Positions 1-7,848 of a stretch of 64,000 nt of DNA are shown here, one piece after another; position 1 is the first letter of the stretch; every line of letters starts with the position of its first letter. The stretch is from assembly GCF_900143545.1 (NCBI RefSeq), contig NZ_FREV01000002.1:558018-622017 (forward strand). Direction: 5' to 3'. A model generated the notes under the pieces. The model ran no database searches. It was given only the letters and a program-made list of their open reading frames with translations, and was not told where the DNA came from. The stretch is from Loktanella sp. Alg231-35 (GTDB lineage: Bacteria > Pseudomonadota > Alphaproteobacteria > Rhodobacterales > Rhodobacteraceae). Made by a program: the position numbers and the translations under genes.

Positions 1-264
1 TATGACTGTCTCAGCGAATGCTCCGAATCCTCCACCAACTGAGATATTGACAGAATCTTCATCGAAACCGCCCCGCAAATGCCCTCGAATGGGTCCAAGT
101 TTTATGGCTCCGCCTGCAATCGTGAAGTCGCCTTGGTTGACTCCTAAAAGACTAGCCGGGAGGTCTTCGATCGTTGCATCAATACCGACACTAACCTGAT
201 CTGATAGATTTCCTTGCCAAAGCGGAGCGGATGTACCCTCCGACGCAGTCGAGCCTCTTGCCAT
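1..264 (-). CDS. Hypothetical glycine-rich protein, cut by the window edge
   Basis: An open frame starts with ATG at 264 and runs off the left end, giving 88 residues with no stop. A GGAG ribosome site lies about 10 bases upstream. The visible part has no signal peptide, is rich in Gly, Ala and alternating polar/hydrophobic residues (for example SVGGGFGAFAE near the cut), and looks like a beta-rich or low-complexity polypeptide. I do not recognise a family. It follows the small membrane protein at 283-537 by only 18 bases, so the two are probably cotranscribed. A secreted or surface role is possible but is inference only. Confidence 0.55.
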   Translation of the reverse strand, partial: MARGSTASEGTSAPLWQGNLSDQVSVGIDATIEDLPASLLGVNQGDFTIAGGAIKLGPIRGHLRGGFDEDSVNISVGGGFGAFAETVI

Positions 265-282
265 AATTGATTTACTCCGCGG

Positions 283-537
283 TTAGTTGAAAAATCTGCC
301 AAGGTCAAAGCCGACAATCAACAGCAGTGATCTGAACGCCAGGAAAATTCCTAGACTCACTATCACAAATGGAATTGAAGCAATTATCTGAACCGCAGAT
401 ATGTCAGGCAAATCCACTTTATTTACCTCGAGCACCAAGAACGGCAGCGCAGCCACAAGAAAAATGATGAAATACCCCAGAAGGAATCTAATCGGGTACA
501 TCCCTGCCAAACGCCAAAGTAAAACAATCCTAGACAA
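283..537 (-). CDS. Small two-helix membrane protein
   Basis: About 84 residues with two hydrophobic segments (roughly residues 15-35 and 50-75) separated by a short polar stretch containing NKVDLPD. The frame extends to a TTG at 552, but a strong GGAGG sits inside that extension, seven to eight bases before a second TTG at 537, so I place the start at 537. It is directly upstream of the glycine-rich gene at 1-264 and probably forms an operon with it. The family is not recognised. A small membrane protein next to a Gly-rich protein could be a secretion or immunity pair, but nothing in the sequence proves this. Confidence 0.5.
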   Translation of the reverse strand: MSRIVLLWRLAGMYPIRFLLGYFIIFLVAALPFLVLEVNKVDLPDISAVQIIASIPFVIVSLGIFLAFRSLLLIVGFDLGRFFN

Positions 538-630
538 CGGAAATCCCTCCAAACACTAGTCGCTCCGAGATCACGTCGCTACAAGATAACGTTAACCTTT
601 GATGCAACCGAAAGTTTGATATCCGAAACG

Positions 631-888
631 TCATGGGTGACTATTCCTGCTACTTTCACAAATCTCGCCGGTGCGCTTGCTCCAAGAGTACTTCTCCAAT
701 GGCAATTCGATCATTTCCGGACAAACATCACAGTCACGAAAGGAATGAAGAGGCGCTGCACTCAGACCGGTTGTTGAGCCTAAAAGGAAAACTGCAATAA
801 ATAGTCGTAGTGCTAACAAGGCGAAATTCGTTCCGACAAAAGTGGCCGCACCGCGCAACCTTAGCGCCACTTGAACATCACAGCACAA
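631..888 (-). pseudogene. N-terminal stub of a formylglycine-generating-enzyme (SUMF1-like) protein
   Basis: The 85-residue frame has a signal-peptide-like segment (ALLALRLFIAVFLL, then cleavage near LSA-AP) followed by FRDCDVCPEMIELP. That motif closely resembles the opening of bacterial SUMF1/FGE domains, whose usual form is F-x-D-C-x-x-CPEM-hydrophobic-P. The domain normally continues for over 200 residues; here it ends after about 22 more unrelated residues. Neither of the other two frames restores the expected glycine-rich continuation. The start is uncertain: TTG at 888 or GTG at 870. I read it as the truncated remains of an exported FGE-like gene, though a short functional protein cannot be excluded. 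Confidence 0.4.
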
Positions 889-1121
889 CTAAGCGCAACC
901 CCTGATGTATGAGTACTTCGCAACAAACTGTTTACGATTCGAACCTGGCCGATGCCACTATTCTCAGAACATGATCGTTATTGGGACGTATCGAGGCTTC
1001 GAAAAATGAGCTCCCGACGCATGCACACCTGCCATTCTTCTAGGGTCCCTTGTCACGCTTGAAGCTGCCAAGCCTCGGCCGATCCCGCATCCTGCGCCGG
1101 AGCCGCCCGAATTCACTCTCC

Positions 1122-1718
1122 TCACCACATCCTCTCCGCAATCCCGCGTTCCTCCACTCCACTGGCGTCTGCATAGATGGCGGTTGTGGACATATCGGCA
1201 TGCCCCATCCACTTCTGCAGGAGATTGAGGGGTATGCTGGCATTGAGCGCATGGATCCCAAACCCATGCCTGAGCCCCTTGGGACAAGCCTGCACGCCTG
1301 TGATGTCCGCCTCTGCCATCAGCTGCTTGATCCAGCGATAGGCAGTGCTGCGATTGAGTGGCCGGTTGCGGTGCTGCCAGAGCGGCGCGTCAGGTTGTGT
1401 TTGATTGGCGTAGCCCTGCAAAACATCTGCAAGCTCAGTTGGTATCGGCACTTCGCGGAACACGTTCCTTCGGCGTCGTTTGAGCGTCCGGTATGTGATC
1501 ACGCGAGTTTCAACTTGGATGTCGCGCGGTGTCAGGGCCAGCGCCTCCGATATCCGGCACCCGGTGTAGAGCAGAGTCAGGCCAAGAGAACGCTGCGGCA
1601 TCGTCGCTTGCTTGCAGGCCGCAACAAACCGCACCCGCTCGGCGGCGTTGATATAGAGCCTGCGCGCGTCTTTATCATAGAGGCGCATGGCTTGCGTGGA
1701 CGCTGATATCGTGGACAT
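1122..1718 (-). CDS. Small tyrosine recombinase / integrase
   Basis: A compact 198-residue site-specific recombinase that is almost entirely the catalytic domain. Visible catalytic positions are Arg55 in TGCRISEAL, a basic hairpin near 80-86 (KRRRRN), the K-x-x-RH box (CPKGLRHGF, Arg150-His151), His173 in WMGHADMST and Tyr182 in TAIYADA. The first position of the HxxRH box is Lys rather than His, a common variant. The frame is open to 1865, but ATG at 1718 begins the homologous part. The usual N-terminal SAM-like core-binding domain is nearly absent, so length is close to FimB-type or short plasmid recombinases. A 13-bp inverted repeat lies just upstream at 1769-1910 and may be its substrate or operator. 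Confidence 0.8.
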   Translation of the reverse strand: MSTISASTQAMRLYDKDARRLYINAAERVRFVAACKQATMPQRSLGLTLLYTGCRISEALALTPRDIQVETRVITYRTLKRRRRNVFREVPIPTELADVLQGYANQTQPDAPLWQHRNRPLNRSTAYRWIKQLMAEADITGVQACPKGLRHGFGIHALNASIPLNLLQKWMGHADMSTTAIYADASGVEERGIAERMW

Positions 1719-1768
1719 GGATTTGGGGTCTGGGGCAGCTGCATTGCGTCGATTTGACTGTGCAACAC

Positions 1769-1910
1769 TATTCCCAATTTTGGTGCAGGCGGTCGGATAA
1801 GCCAATGAATCCAGCGGCTTGCCTGCGCTGAATATTAGCCTAGATGCTGAGATTCCTTCGCGCAATCACAAAATAGCCTGCAATCTCAACAGTGTACAAA
1901 ATTGGGAATA
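1769..1910. repeat. 13-bp inverted repeat upstream of the small recombinase
   Basis: TATTCCCAATTTT at 1769-1781 is a perfect reverse complement of AAAATTGGGAATA at 1898-1910, separated by 116 bases. Each arm is followed on the plus strand by a TGGTGCA word (1781-1787 and 1912-1918), so the arms sit in a partly duplicated context. The element lies between the divergent recombinase (start 1718) and the secreted-protein gene (start 1972). It could be a recombinase core site pair, an operator, or a promoter feature for one of the two genes; the sequence alone does not decide. Confidence 0.5.
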
Positions 1911-1971
1911 ATGGTGCAAATCCAGCACCGTGGATTGTGGATATTTGAGAATGGTTTTTGGAGAGTTTGCT

Positions 1972-2376
1972 GTGCGTGGCGGGGGTGAACCTCCGCATCG
2001 GTGGGGGCGTAATCTTGTCGGTGCGGCGGTTCTGGCGCTGGCGCTCATTGCCAATTCGGCCAAAGCGGATCCCCTGGAGAATGATGATGTTGCAGTTGCT
2101 TTGCAGATGTCCCTCAGCGGTGCAGTCAGCCAAGGAACACCGGTCGCAGCCAATCCCCGTATTGTGGATGTATACTACCGCACCCCCACAGAAATGACGG
2201 TGTTCTTTGTGGCCCGCAACCGCCAGGGCCGCGTGGTGCCGGGCATGGTACGGGCTGTGTACACGGCAAGTGAGCGGTGGCTCTGGACCTCCGGGAACTT
2301 TGCCACCGGTGGCATGGGTGGCTATGGGTTCAGGAACCCAACCCCCTTTGGTGGGCGCTATCAGCCGGTGCAGTGA
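1972..2376 (+). CDS. Exported hypothetical protein
   Basis: A 134-residue protein with a signal peptide: basic N-terminus (RGGGEPPHRWGR), hydrophobic core LVGAAVLALALIA, and predicted cleavage after NSAKA. I chose GTG at 1972 because GGAGAG lies six bases upstream; upstream GTG and ATG codons at 1930 and 1951 lack a good ribosome site. The mature part contains VDVYYRTPTEMTVFFVARN, a beta-strand-like stretch, and a Gly-rich end. It is the first of three small plus-strand envelope genes (with 2436-2684 and 2760-3080), probably one transcription unit ending at the hairpin at 3093-3119. No family recognised. Confidence 0.6.
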   Translation: MRGGGEPPHRWGRNLVGAAVLALALIANSAKADPLENDDVAVALQMSLSGAVSQGTPVAANPRIVDVYYRTPTEMTVFFVARNRQGRVVPGMVRAVYTASERWLWTSGNFATGGMGGYGFRNPTPFGGRYQPVQ

Positions 2377-2435
2377 CGCAAGCCGATCAAAACACGCCCA
2401 TCATTCTCATTCTTCTTTCAACAAAGGGTTCGCTC

Positions 2436-2684
2436 ATGAAACCACTCGCAATTATCGCCAATATCCTCATTCCGGGTGTTGGTTCGTTTATCATTGGCAA
2501 GGTTGGAGCCGGAGTCGCGCAGATCGTGATCTGGGGTTTTGGCCTGATGCTCACCCTCGGCACGCTGGGCATCGGCGGGATCATCGGCCTGCCATTGATG
2601 CTGGGGGCCTGGATCTGGGCCATTGTGACGGCGGCCGGTGCCAATCAGCCGGTGCAGGTCACGGTTGTGAACAAACAGGAGTGA
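2436..2684 (+). CDS. Small membrane protein with TM2-like hairpin
   Basis: 82 residues, almost wholly hydrophobic: a first segment near residues 4-24 (ANILIPGVGSFIIGKVG) and a second near 25-62 (VIWGFGLMLTLGTLG...IWAIVTAA). The layout, with a short loop and a final IWAIVTA helix, recalls TM2-domain and related plasmid-borne small membrane proteins. ATG at 2436 is preceded by AAGGG. The gene lies in the cluster of small envelope genes on the island, downstream of the exported protein at 1972. Function unknown; a helper for a larger membrane complex is a guess. Confidence 0.6.
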   Translation: MKPLAIIANILIPGVGSFIIGKVGAGVAQIVIWGFGLMLTLGTLGIGGIIGLPLMLGAWIWAIVTAAGANQPVQVTVVNKQE

Positions 2685-2759
2685 TGTGCTGAATCAGACA
2701 TTTCCCCAGTCACGCATCATTCGAAAACATCAAATCCCAAACAATCATTCGAGGATCAC

Positions 2760-3080
2760 ATGACCTTCACCAAACCTATTCTCTTTGCGGCCTTCCTGGC
2801 CACCACAGGCTGCTTCGGCGACGACTTTGCCAAGATGACCCTCACGGACGAACGCCTGGCCTCTGAAGCCGGTGGTGTGCTGGGCATCAACCCGGCCAAC
2901 TTGACTGTCACCGAGCGCCGCTCGTCCTATGGCAGCGGCACATACTTCACCGTACGCGCCCGCAATGGGCGGGTGTATAACTGCGTGATCACCGGTGGTG
3001 GACCGCTGGCCTTTGGTCTCACCAATCCGCCGGACTGTGCGCGTGATGGTCAGCCCATCCAGCGGCGAGGGCTGTTCTAG
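2760..3080 (+). CDS. Small lipoprotein
   Basis: 106 residues. The N-terminus MTFTKPILFAAFLATTGC is a lipoprotein signal with the lipobox ATTGC, so Cys18 should be lipidated and the protein anchored to a membrane facing the periplasm. The mature part includes YFTVRARNGRVYNCVITGG and a second Cys pair. GAGG stands six bases before the ATG. No close family is recognised, but small lipoproteins of this shape are common beside conjugation-like genes. A strong hairpin follows at 3093-3119. Confidence 0.65.
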   Translation: MTFTKPILFAAFLATTGCFGDDFAKMTLTDERLASEAGGVLGINPANLTVTERRSSYGSGTYFTVRARNGRVYNCVITGGGPLAFGLTNPPDCARDGQPIQRRGLF

Positions 3081-3092
3081 AGATAGGAACGC

Positions 3093-3119
3093 AGAAAGGC
3101 GCGGAAACCGCGCCTTTCT
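3093..3119. terminator. Hairpin between convergent genes
   Basis: A perfect 12-bp stem (AGAAAGGCGCGG / CCGCGCCTTTCT) with a three-base loop lies between the lipoprotein gene ending at 3080 and the minus-strand gene ending at 3142. The stem's A-rich base gives a short T run on each strand, so it probably works in both directions. Confidence 0.75.
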
Positions 3120-3141
3120 CAATCTAGTTGGGCCGCAAAGC

Positions 3142-3378
3142 TTACCCCCTGAGCACCTGCACAATCTGGAAGGTGATGGCGGCATTGGCAGCCAACTGCC
3201 CCACCATCATCACAGCAATCCACATGATCAGCTTGCGGATATCATCTTTGCTCGCCAGCGCATGCCGCGCTTCTTCGCGCGTCAGAAACGCATCAACCGC
3301 CGCTTTGGCGCGGGTCTTGTCGATGCCTTGCTCTATGAGGATGTCGTAGAGTTCAAACGGTGCTGTGGTCGATGTCAT
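3142..3378 (-). CDS. Small tail-anchored helical protein, DUF1640-like
   Basis: 78 residues starting at ATG 3378. The N-terminal half has a UBA-like pair of helices (LYDILIEQGIDKTRAKAAVDAFL), then a charged helix (ASKDDIRKL), and one C-terminal membrane segment (IMWIAVMMVGQLAANAAI). This order matches small DUF1640/CCDC90-like proteins often found on phages and plasmids. Its role there is unknown. It is transcribed away from the SH3-domain gene at 3452-4423, on the same strand and 73 bases downstream, so the two may share a transcript. Confidence 0.6.
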   Translation of the reverse strand: MTSTTAPFELYDILIEQGIDKTRAKAAVDAFLTREEARHALASKDDIRKLIMWIAVMMVGQLAANAAITFQIVQVLRG

Positions 3379-3451
3379 ATGCAGATCATTGTAACATGGA
3401 TTGGGTAAATCGTTAGGTCGCGAAGCCTTTGTCATTCCCGCTAATCGGCGA

Positions 3452-4423
3452 TCAACGCTGGCGCGCAAAGTACGACTGGAGACGGCTTTGGCTGACGTCA
3501 CTCTCATAACAAATGGGGCTATATCCGCCGGGACGTGACCACGCACTTCGGTTGCCACATCTGCGTCCACCGCGATCAACATTGAACGGGCACGGACAAG
3601 ATCCGGGATATGCTGCAATGCTTTGGCGAATGATCGCCTGACGCGCCGCCTGTATCTCTCGACTGGTTGGCACTGCCACCTGTCGGACCGGTGCTGGTGT
3701 GGCGGGTGCTGCCACTACCGGCCTGCGCGACGACAGAAAACTTGACGCCATCCAGCCATTGCCCAGCGACGAGACAATCTGTGTCCATCCACCTTGTTCA
3801 TCGACCTGTCTGACACGCGCGCCTTTGGTCAACTGTCCCATCACGGCGTTGGTTGTTCCCGGGCCCGCCCTCTGGTTCACCCGGTCGCCTGTTACATACA
3901 AGTATGTTGCACTGTCCGTTTGAACAGCCTGTGCCGACGCTGTCGAAGGTCTCGTGGGCGAATTAGATGGGCCTGTATCAAAGGCTGATCCAAGCAACCC
4001 CATGACGCCCAGCACAAAAACAACTGGCCAGAAGAGCTTGCGTTCTGCCCGACGAATGGCGCGACGCGGTGCGTTCAGGACGTACATTGGCGAGCTTGAT
4101 TTGCGCCAATTGCCGGACCGGCGCGGAGCGCGCAGCTTGGTGTTGTCCCTTGCATGTCTTGCCCTACCTGATGCTAGGTTGCGAGAGCTCCCTTTGGCTG
4201 CGCCTGCCTCTGTGTTTTTGCCAGTGTTCTCTGGTCCCAATCCAAGCAGCTGATGCAGTTTCTTGTACTGTGGATTGCTCAGCCGGGTCTTGGGACCGGT
4301 CTTTGCAAACCGCGATTGCATGTTGCCCAGAAACGACCGTTCCCAATCGTTAAGGCGATTGGAGGTCAGCAGATTCTGTATCTCTGCTTCGATCTGTTTT
4401 GTGCGCTCCAAAGAGAACGGCAT
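3452..4423 (-). CDS. Membrane-anchored SH3b-domain protein with Cys-rich C-terminus
   Basis: 323 residues from ATG 4423, which has GAGG upstream. The first 110 residues are polar and basic (helical LERTKQIEAEIQNLLTS near the start). A membrane segment follows (LFWPVVFVLGVMGLLG, about 127-143). Next is a bacterial SH3b domain (about 178-232: DRVNQRAGPGTTNAVMGQL ... GWTQIV ... GNGWMASSFL). The last 45 residues hold four Cys in the pattern SCPCPFNVDRGGRRCG ... YSPICYESDVS, a short domain that often trails SH3b or nuclease-like proteins. SH3b usually binds cell-wall or protein ligands outside the cytoplasm. The placement suggests an envelope factor of the island, possibly linked to DNA transfer, but that is inference. 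Confidence 0.65.
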   Translation of the reverse strand: MPFSLERTKQIEAEIQNLLTSNRLNDWERSFLGNMQSRFAKTGPKTRLSNPQYKKLHQLLGLGPENTGKNTEAGAAKGSSRNLASGRARHARDNTKLRAPRRSGNWRKSSSPMYVLNAPRRAIRRAERKLFWPVVFVLGVMGLLGSAFDTGPSNSPTRPSTASAQAVQTDSATYLYVTGDRVNQRAGPGTTNAVMGQLTKGARVRQVDEQGGWTQIVSSLGNGWMASSFLSSRRPVVAAPATPAPVRQVAVPTSREIQAARQAIIRQSIAAYPGSCPCPFNVDRGGRRCGNRSAWSRPGGYSPICYESDVSQSRLQSYFARQR

Positions 4424-4550
4424 CAGCGTCTTATCCTCAGCTCTGCCCCACCTCCACAACCATAGCGCAAACGTTGCCTTCAAAAAACAATTGACTCAGC
4501 ACAGCTCTCGGTTGCACCGTAGCATGGTATTTTGATGAGTAGGAATTGTC

Positions 4551-5204
4551 ATGCAGTCATATCAATCAGCCCGCAATCTGTTTAGCTTTTTGGGATTTTG
4601 CGCCGGTGCGCTCATTATCCTGGGTGGGATTCTTGCCGTGATGGGCGGATCAGCAACGCAGTCACTTGGCCGCAATGCAGGCGCTGCCCAGTTCCTGTTA
4701 GGTGCAATGCCCGGCATCATGATGGCTGCAGTGGGTGTGATCGGACAGTGCATGGTGCAGATGGGCCGGGCCGCGGTTGATACGGCAGAATACGCCCAGC
4801 AATCCCTCAAGGTCTCCCGCCAGCATATGGAGCTGTCACAGCAGTTGCTGGAGCAAGGCAAGACGACCGCAACCTCATTTGCATCTCTCAATCTGCAGCA
4901 CGTGGCACAAGCGTCAGGACCGGCCAGCGGCGGCGCTGACGCAGGCGCGAGCTATGCAGATCAGCCATCCGCGACTGCGACCAGCGCTCCGGATCAGGGC
5001 GCACCCGCGGCCTTGCCTGCAGCGACTGCCGCCGCCGCGGCACCCACCAAAGCCATCACCTATGAAGAGCAAGTCCCGCTTCCACCACTGTCCTCGGACA
5101 TCACATACAAGGATGGCAAGTTCCTGGTTGGTGACAAGCCGTTCTGGTCCAAGGATGAGGCTCTGGCATACCAACAAACCCTTGTTCCAGTGGCTTCCAA
5201 ATGA
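4551..5204 (+). CDS. Membrane protein with coiled coil and Ala/Pro-rich linker
   Basis: 217 residues. Two membrane helices (about 10-32, FSFLGFCAGALIILGGILAV, and 46-68, FLLGAMPGIMMAAVGVI) precede an amphipathic Gln-rich helix (about 75-112, QQSLKVSRQHMELSQQLLEQ). A low-complexity Ala/Ser/Pro stretch runs to about 165. The short C-terminal region, TYKDGKFLVGDKPFWSKDEA, looks like a folded tail motif. AGGA lies upstream of ATG 4551. It is divergent from the SH3b gene and precedes the transfer-like genes. Not recognised at family level. Confidence 0.6.
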   Translation: MQSYQSARNLFSFLGFCAGALIILGGILAVMGGSATQSLGRNAGAAQFLLGAMPGIMMAAVGVIGQCMVQMGRAAVDTAEYAQQSLKVSRQHMELSQQLLEQGKTTATSFASLNLQHVAQASGPASGGADAGASYADQPSATATSAPDQGAPAALPAATAAAAAPTKAITYEEQVPLPPLSSDITYKDGKFLVGDKPFWSKDEALAYQQTLVPVASK

Positions 5205-5239
5205 CCCCCATAGGGACCCCCAACCCCTCTGGGGGTCAT
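5201..5239 (+). terminator. GC-rich hairpin after the membrane-protein gene
   Basis: ATGACCCCC at 5201-5209 can pair with GGGGGTCAT at 5231-5239, and a competing arm GACCCCC at 5215-5221 can pair with the same right arm. The two alternatives overlap the stop codon of the gene ending at 5204. There is no T run, so this is a weaker terminator candidate or an mRNA structure. Confidence 0.4.
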
Positions 5240-5396
5240 GCATGGGGACCAGCGCTGAACATAGATACGCATTGTTGCACAAAACCCCATGTTCAGCTGC
5301 CTGACTTCACCTGCTTGCGCAGCTGAATTCCCCACCCTCCCATGCATTGTCATTCCCTTCTGCAATATTTGATACCCAGAGGACAAATCCCCCACC

Positions 5397-5756
5397 ATGC
5401 GCGTCTCGATCAAACATGTAACCACCCGCCGTGGGGCCATCTTCAAGAAGACATTCTATGAAGTCTGCGTGACTGTTCTCTTGTCTCATGAGGAAATCCA
5501 GATCGTGCGACAGCGCAACCTGCTTGAAACCAGGTTGATGGACAGGCGACCGGCCACTGCCAAGGTTGATGACCGGGATGAGAAATTTGCGCTTTATGTG
5601 AAGGGGGTCATCAACGGCAAGACCGATCGGTTTTTGTGCGCCACCCCAGCGGATGCCAAGCGCTATGAAGAGCGCATGCTGGATACACTCTCGCAACTCA
5701 AACTCTGGATCAGTGACAACGCAGAAACCAGTGAAGGCATTGTGGTGGAGTTCTGA
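5397..5756 (+). CDS. Hypothetical protein coupled to the transfer-like ATPase
   Basis: 119 residues, soluble and basic at the start (MRVSIKHVTTRRGAIFKKTF). The middle reads like a small alpha/beta domain (YEVCVTVLLSHEEIQIV ... FALYVKGVINGKTDRFLCATPADAKRYEERM). Its TGA overlaps the ATG of the next gene by one base (TGATG at 5754-5758), so translation is likely coupled. By position it should be an accessory factor of the ATPase encoded next. I do not recognise the family. Confidence 0.6.
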   Translation: MRVSIKHVTTRRGAIFKKTFYEVCVTVLLSHEEIQIVRQRNLLETRLMDRRPATAKVDDRDEKFALYVKGVINGKTDRFLCATPADAKRYEERMLDTLSQLKLWISDNAETSEGIVVEF

Positions 5757-7828
5757 TGGGCAATCTCTCAGATCAGGTCTCGGGGCTGGTGATCAGCGCG
5801 ATTGTGGTTGGTCTGTGCCTGATGGCCGCGCTTCTGATCACGCCGATCTTCCTGTTGGGAGCCGCCGGATATATTGGCGTCCGGTTGTATCTGGAAAGTC
5901 CAGCCCGTGCAGAGCGCCTGGCTCGGGAAGAAACCCAAGCACTCTATCGCCACGCACGGGCTGGAAACGTCCTTTTGAGCGATGCAGAGCAAGATGCAGC
6001 ACTTTGTGCCCACTGGCCAGCGTCCACGCCCGCGCCGCTGCACATACAACTTCTGGAGGTGGGACGGGCATTGTTTGAAGCGGAGGGCCTGAGCCCCGAC
6101 ATTCCCCCACCGCCTGTCTTATGCAACACGGTGGAAGGTGGCCGCTACCGCGATCTGCTGGCGAAACAGGGCCAGGCCCGCAATGATCCGCAGATGGTGC
6201 GATCCGCACTTGACGTGATCAGTGAGGCACTCTCGCCTATCGCCAAAGCAGCACCGCCCATGGATGGAGATGTGCTGGTCTCGGTCTCCCAGTTCCTCAC
6301 CCCGCACAATTTGGTGGTGGATCAGATTGTCACCCCGTTCTTTGCGGACAACGGATATAATCACTTCAAACCGTTGCGGGATCAGCTTGACAACAACCTG
6401 CGCCAGACCCATCGCACCAACCCGGTCTTTCCGCGCGACTATCGCGGTGATGATGCGGTGGATGTCTATCTCAAAGGCACGGTGTTGCGGGATCTGTTTG
6501 ATCTGAAAACACCCTTTGAGATTCCTGACGCGCTGCGCTTTGAACATACGCATATCGTGGCGGGCAGTGGCCACGGCAAAACCCAGACGCTGCAGTACCT
6601 GATTGCCAAGGATCTGCCGGATGTGGCGGCGGGCGCGAAGTCGGTCGTCGTGATCGACAGTCAGGGTGATCTGATTGGCAACATCCTGCGGGCCAAAGTG
6701 CTGGACCCTGAAGACATCGTGTTGATCAATCCCGAGGACATTGCCTATCCGGTCTCGCTTAATCTCTTCTCGGTGGGGCAAGAGCGCATGGATGATTATT
6801 CCCCGCTGGAACGTGAACGGCTGACCAATTCCATCATTGAGCTCTATGACTTTGTGCTGGGCTCGCTGCTCTCAGCAGGCATGACGGCCAAACAGAGCGT
6901 GGTCTTTCGCTATGTCACAAGACTGATGTTCCATATCCCGGATGCCACGATCCACACCTTGTGTGATTTGATGGAAGCGGGCGGCACAGAAAAGTATCAG
7001 GAACACATTGCCAAGCTGGAGGGGACGCCGCGCCGGTTCTTTGAGACGGAGTTTGAGAGCAAGGAATTTGCCGCGACGAAAACACAGGTGCTGCGCCGTC
7101 TGTATGGCGTGCTGGAAAACCAAACCTTTGAGCGCATGTTCGCCAACCCAGAGTCCAAGTTCGACATGTTCAGCGAATTGAATGCGGGCAAGCTCATTCT
7201 GATCAACACATCGAAGTCGCTGCTCAAAGAACAAGGCACCGAAATCTTTGGCCGGTTCTTTATCGCGCTGATAGCCCAAGCAGCTCAGGAACGGGCTGTG
7301 CTGCGTCAGCAAGACCGCTTGCCTGCCATGATCTACATCGACGAAGCTCAAGATTACTTCGATGCCAACATCGGCGTGATCCTCTCGCAGGCGCGTAAAT
7401 ACAAGGTGGGCATGGTCATGGCGCACCAATTTCTTGGACAGCTCTCCAGTGGTCTCTCAGAGGCCTTTGAGGCCAACACCTCGATCAAACTGGCCGGTGG
7501 TGTCTCGGCGCGTGATGCACGCACCTTATCGAGCCAAATGCACGCCACACCGGAATTGATCCAGCAACAACCCAAAGGCTCGTTTGCCACCTATCTGCGC
7601 GGATTGACCGACAAAGCGGTTCCAATTGCCTTTCCATTCTTTGAGTTGGAGAAGTTGCCACGGACGACAAAAGAAGAGCGTGCGGCGATCCTGCAACACA
7701 GCCGCGACGCATACGCGCAACCATGGGAGAACAAGGCTGACCATAGCGAACCAGAGCCTGAAGACGCCGAAATCATCCCACCAAAAAAGGATGATGATGA
7801 TCCACTTGGGCCTAGTCCGGAGTTGTAG
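5756..7828 (+). CDS. TraG/VirD4-like (HerA-FtsK fold) DNA-transfer ATPase
   Basis: 690 residues. One N-terminal membrane segment (about 10-38, GLVISAIVVGLCLMAALLI) is followed by a cytoplasmic region and a P-loop ATPase. Walker A is GSGHGKTQT near residues 270-278 and Walker B is MIYIDEAQD near 524. Downstream are the conserved ARKYKVGMVMAHQFLGQL and TSIKLAGGVSARDA segments typical of type IV coupling proteins and their HerA-like relatives. The tail is acidic (EPEPEDAEIIPPKKDDDD). Such ATPases deliver DNA or protein to a secretion channel. It is coupled to the small gene at 5397 and followed 20 bases later by a replication-relaxation gene. No channel genes are present, so it may act with a system encoded elsewhere. 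Confidence 0.75.
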   Translation: MGNLSDQVSGLVISAIVVGLCLMAALLITPIFLLGAAGYIGVRLYLESPARAERLAREETQALYRHARAGNVLLSDAEQDAALCAHWPASTPAPLHIQLLEVGRALFEAEGLSPDIPPPPVLCNTVEGGRYRDLLAKQGQARNDPQMVRSALDVISEALSPIAKAAPPMDGDVLVSVSQFLTPHNLVVDQIVTPFFADNGYNHFKPLRDQLDNNLRQTHRTNPVFPRDYRGDDAVDVYLKGTVLRDLFDLKTPFEIPDALRFEHTHIVAGSGHGKTQTLQYLIAKDLPDVAAGAKSVVVIDSQGDLIGNILRAKVLDPEDIVLINPEDIAYPVSLNLFSVGQERMDDYSPLERERLTNSIIELYDFVLGSLLSAGMTAKQSVVFRYVTRLMFHIPDATIHTLCDLMEAGGTEKYQEHIAKLEGTPRRFFETEFESKEFAATKTQVLRRLYGVLENQTFERMFANPESKFDMFSELNAGKLILINTSKSLLKEQGTEIFGRFFIALIAQAAQERAVLRQQDRLPAMIYIDEAQDYFDANIGVILSQARKYKVGMVMAHQFLGQLSSGLSEAFEANTSIKLAGGVSARDARTLSSQMHATPELIQQQPKGSFATYLRGLTDKAVPIAFPFFELEKLPRTTKEERAAILQHSRDAYAQPWENKADHSEPEPEDAEIIPPKKDDDDPLGPSPEL

Positions 7829-7848
7829 CGGGGTGGCAAGTTGGGCGT

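Noticed and set aside
930-950. A GATTCGAACC word resembling a tRNA T loop
   Set aside because: The flanking bases do not pair as a T stem and no other tRNA arms are present.
1050-1706. A 218-codon plus-strand frame
   Set aside because: It mirrors the tyrosine recombinase, which has clear catalytic motifs; the plus product has none.
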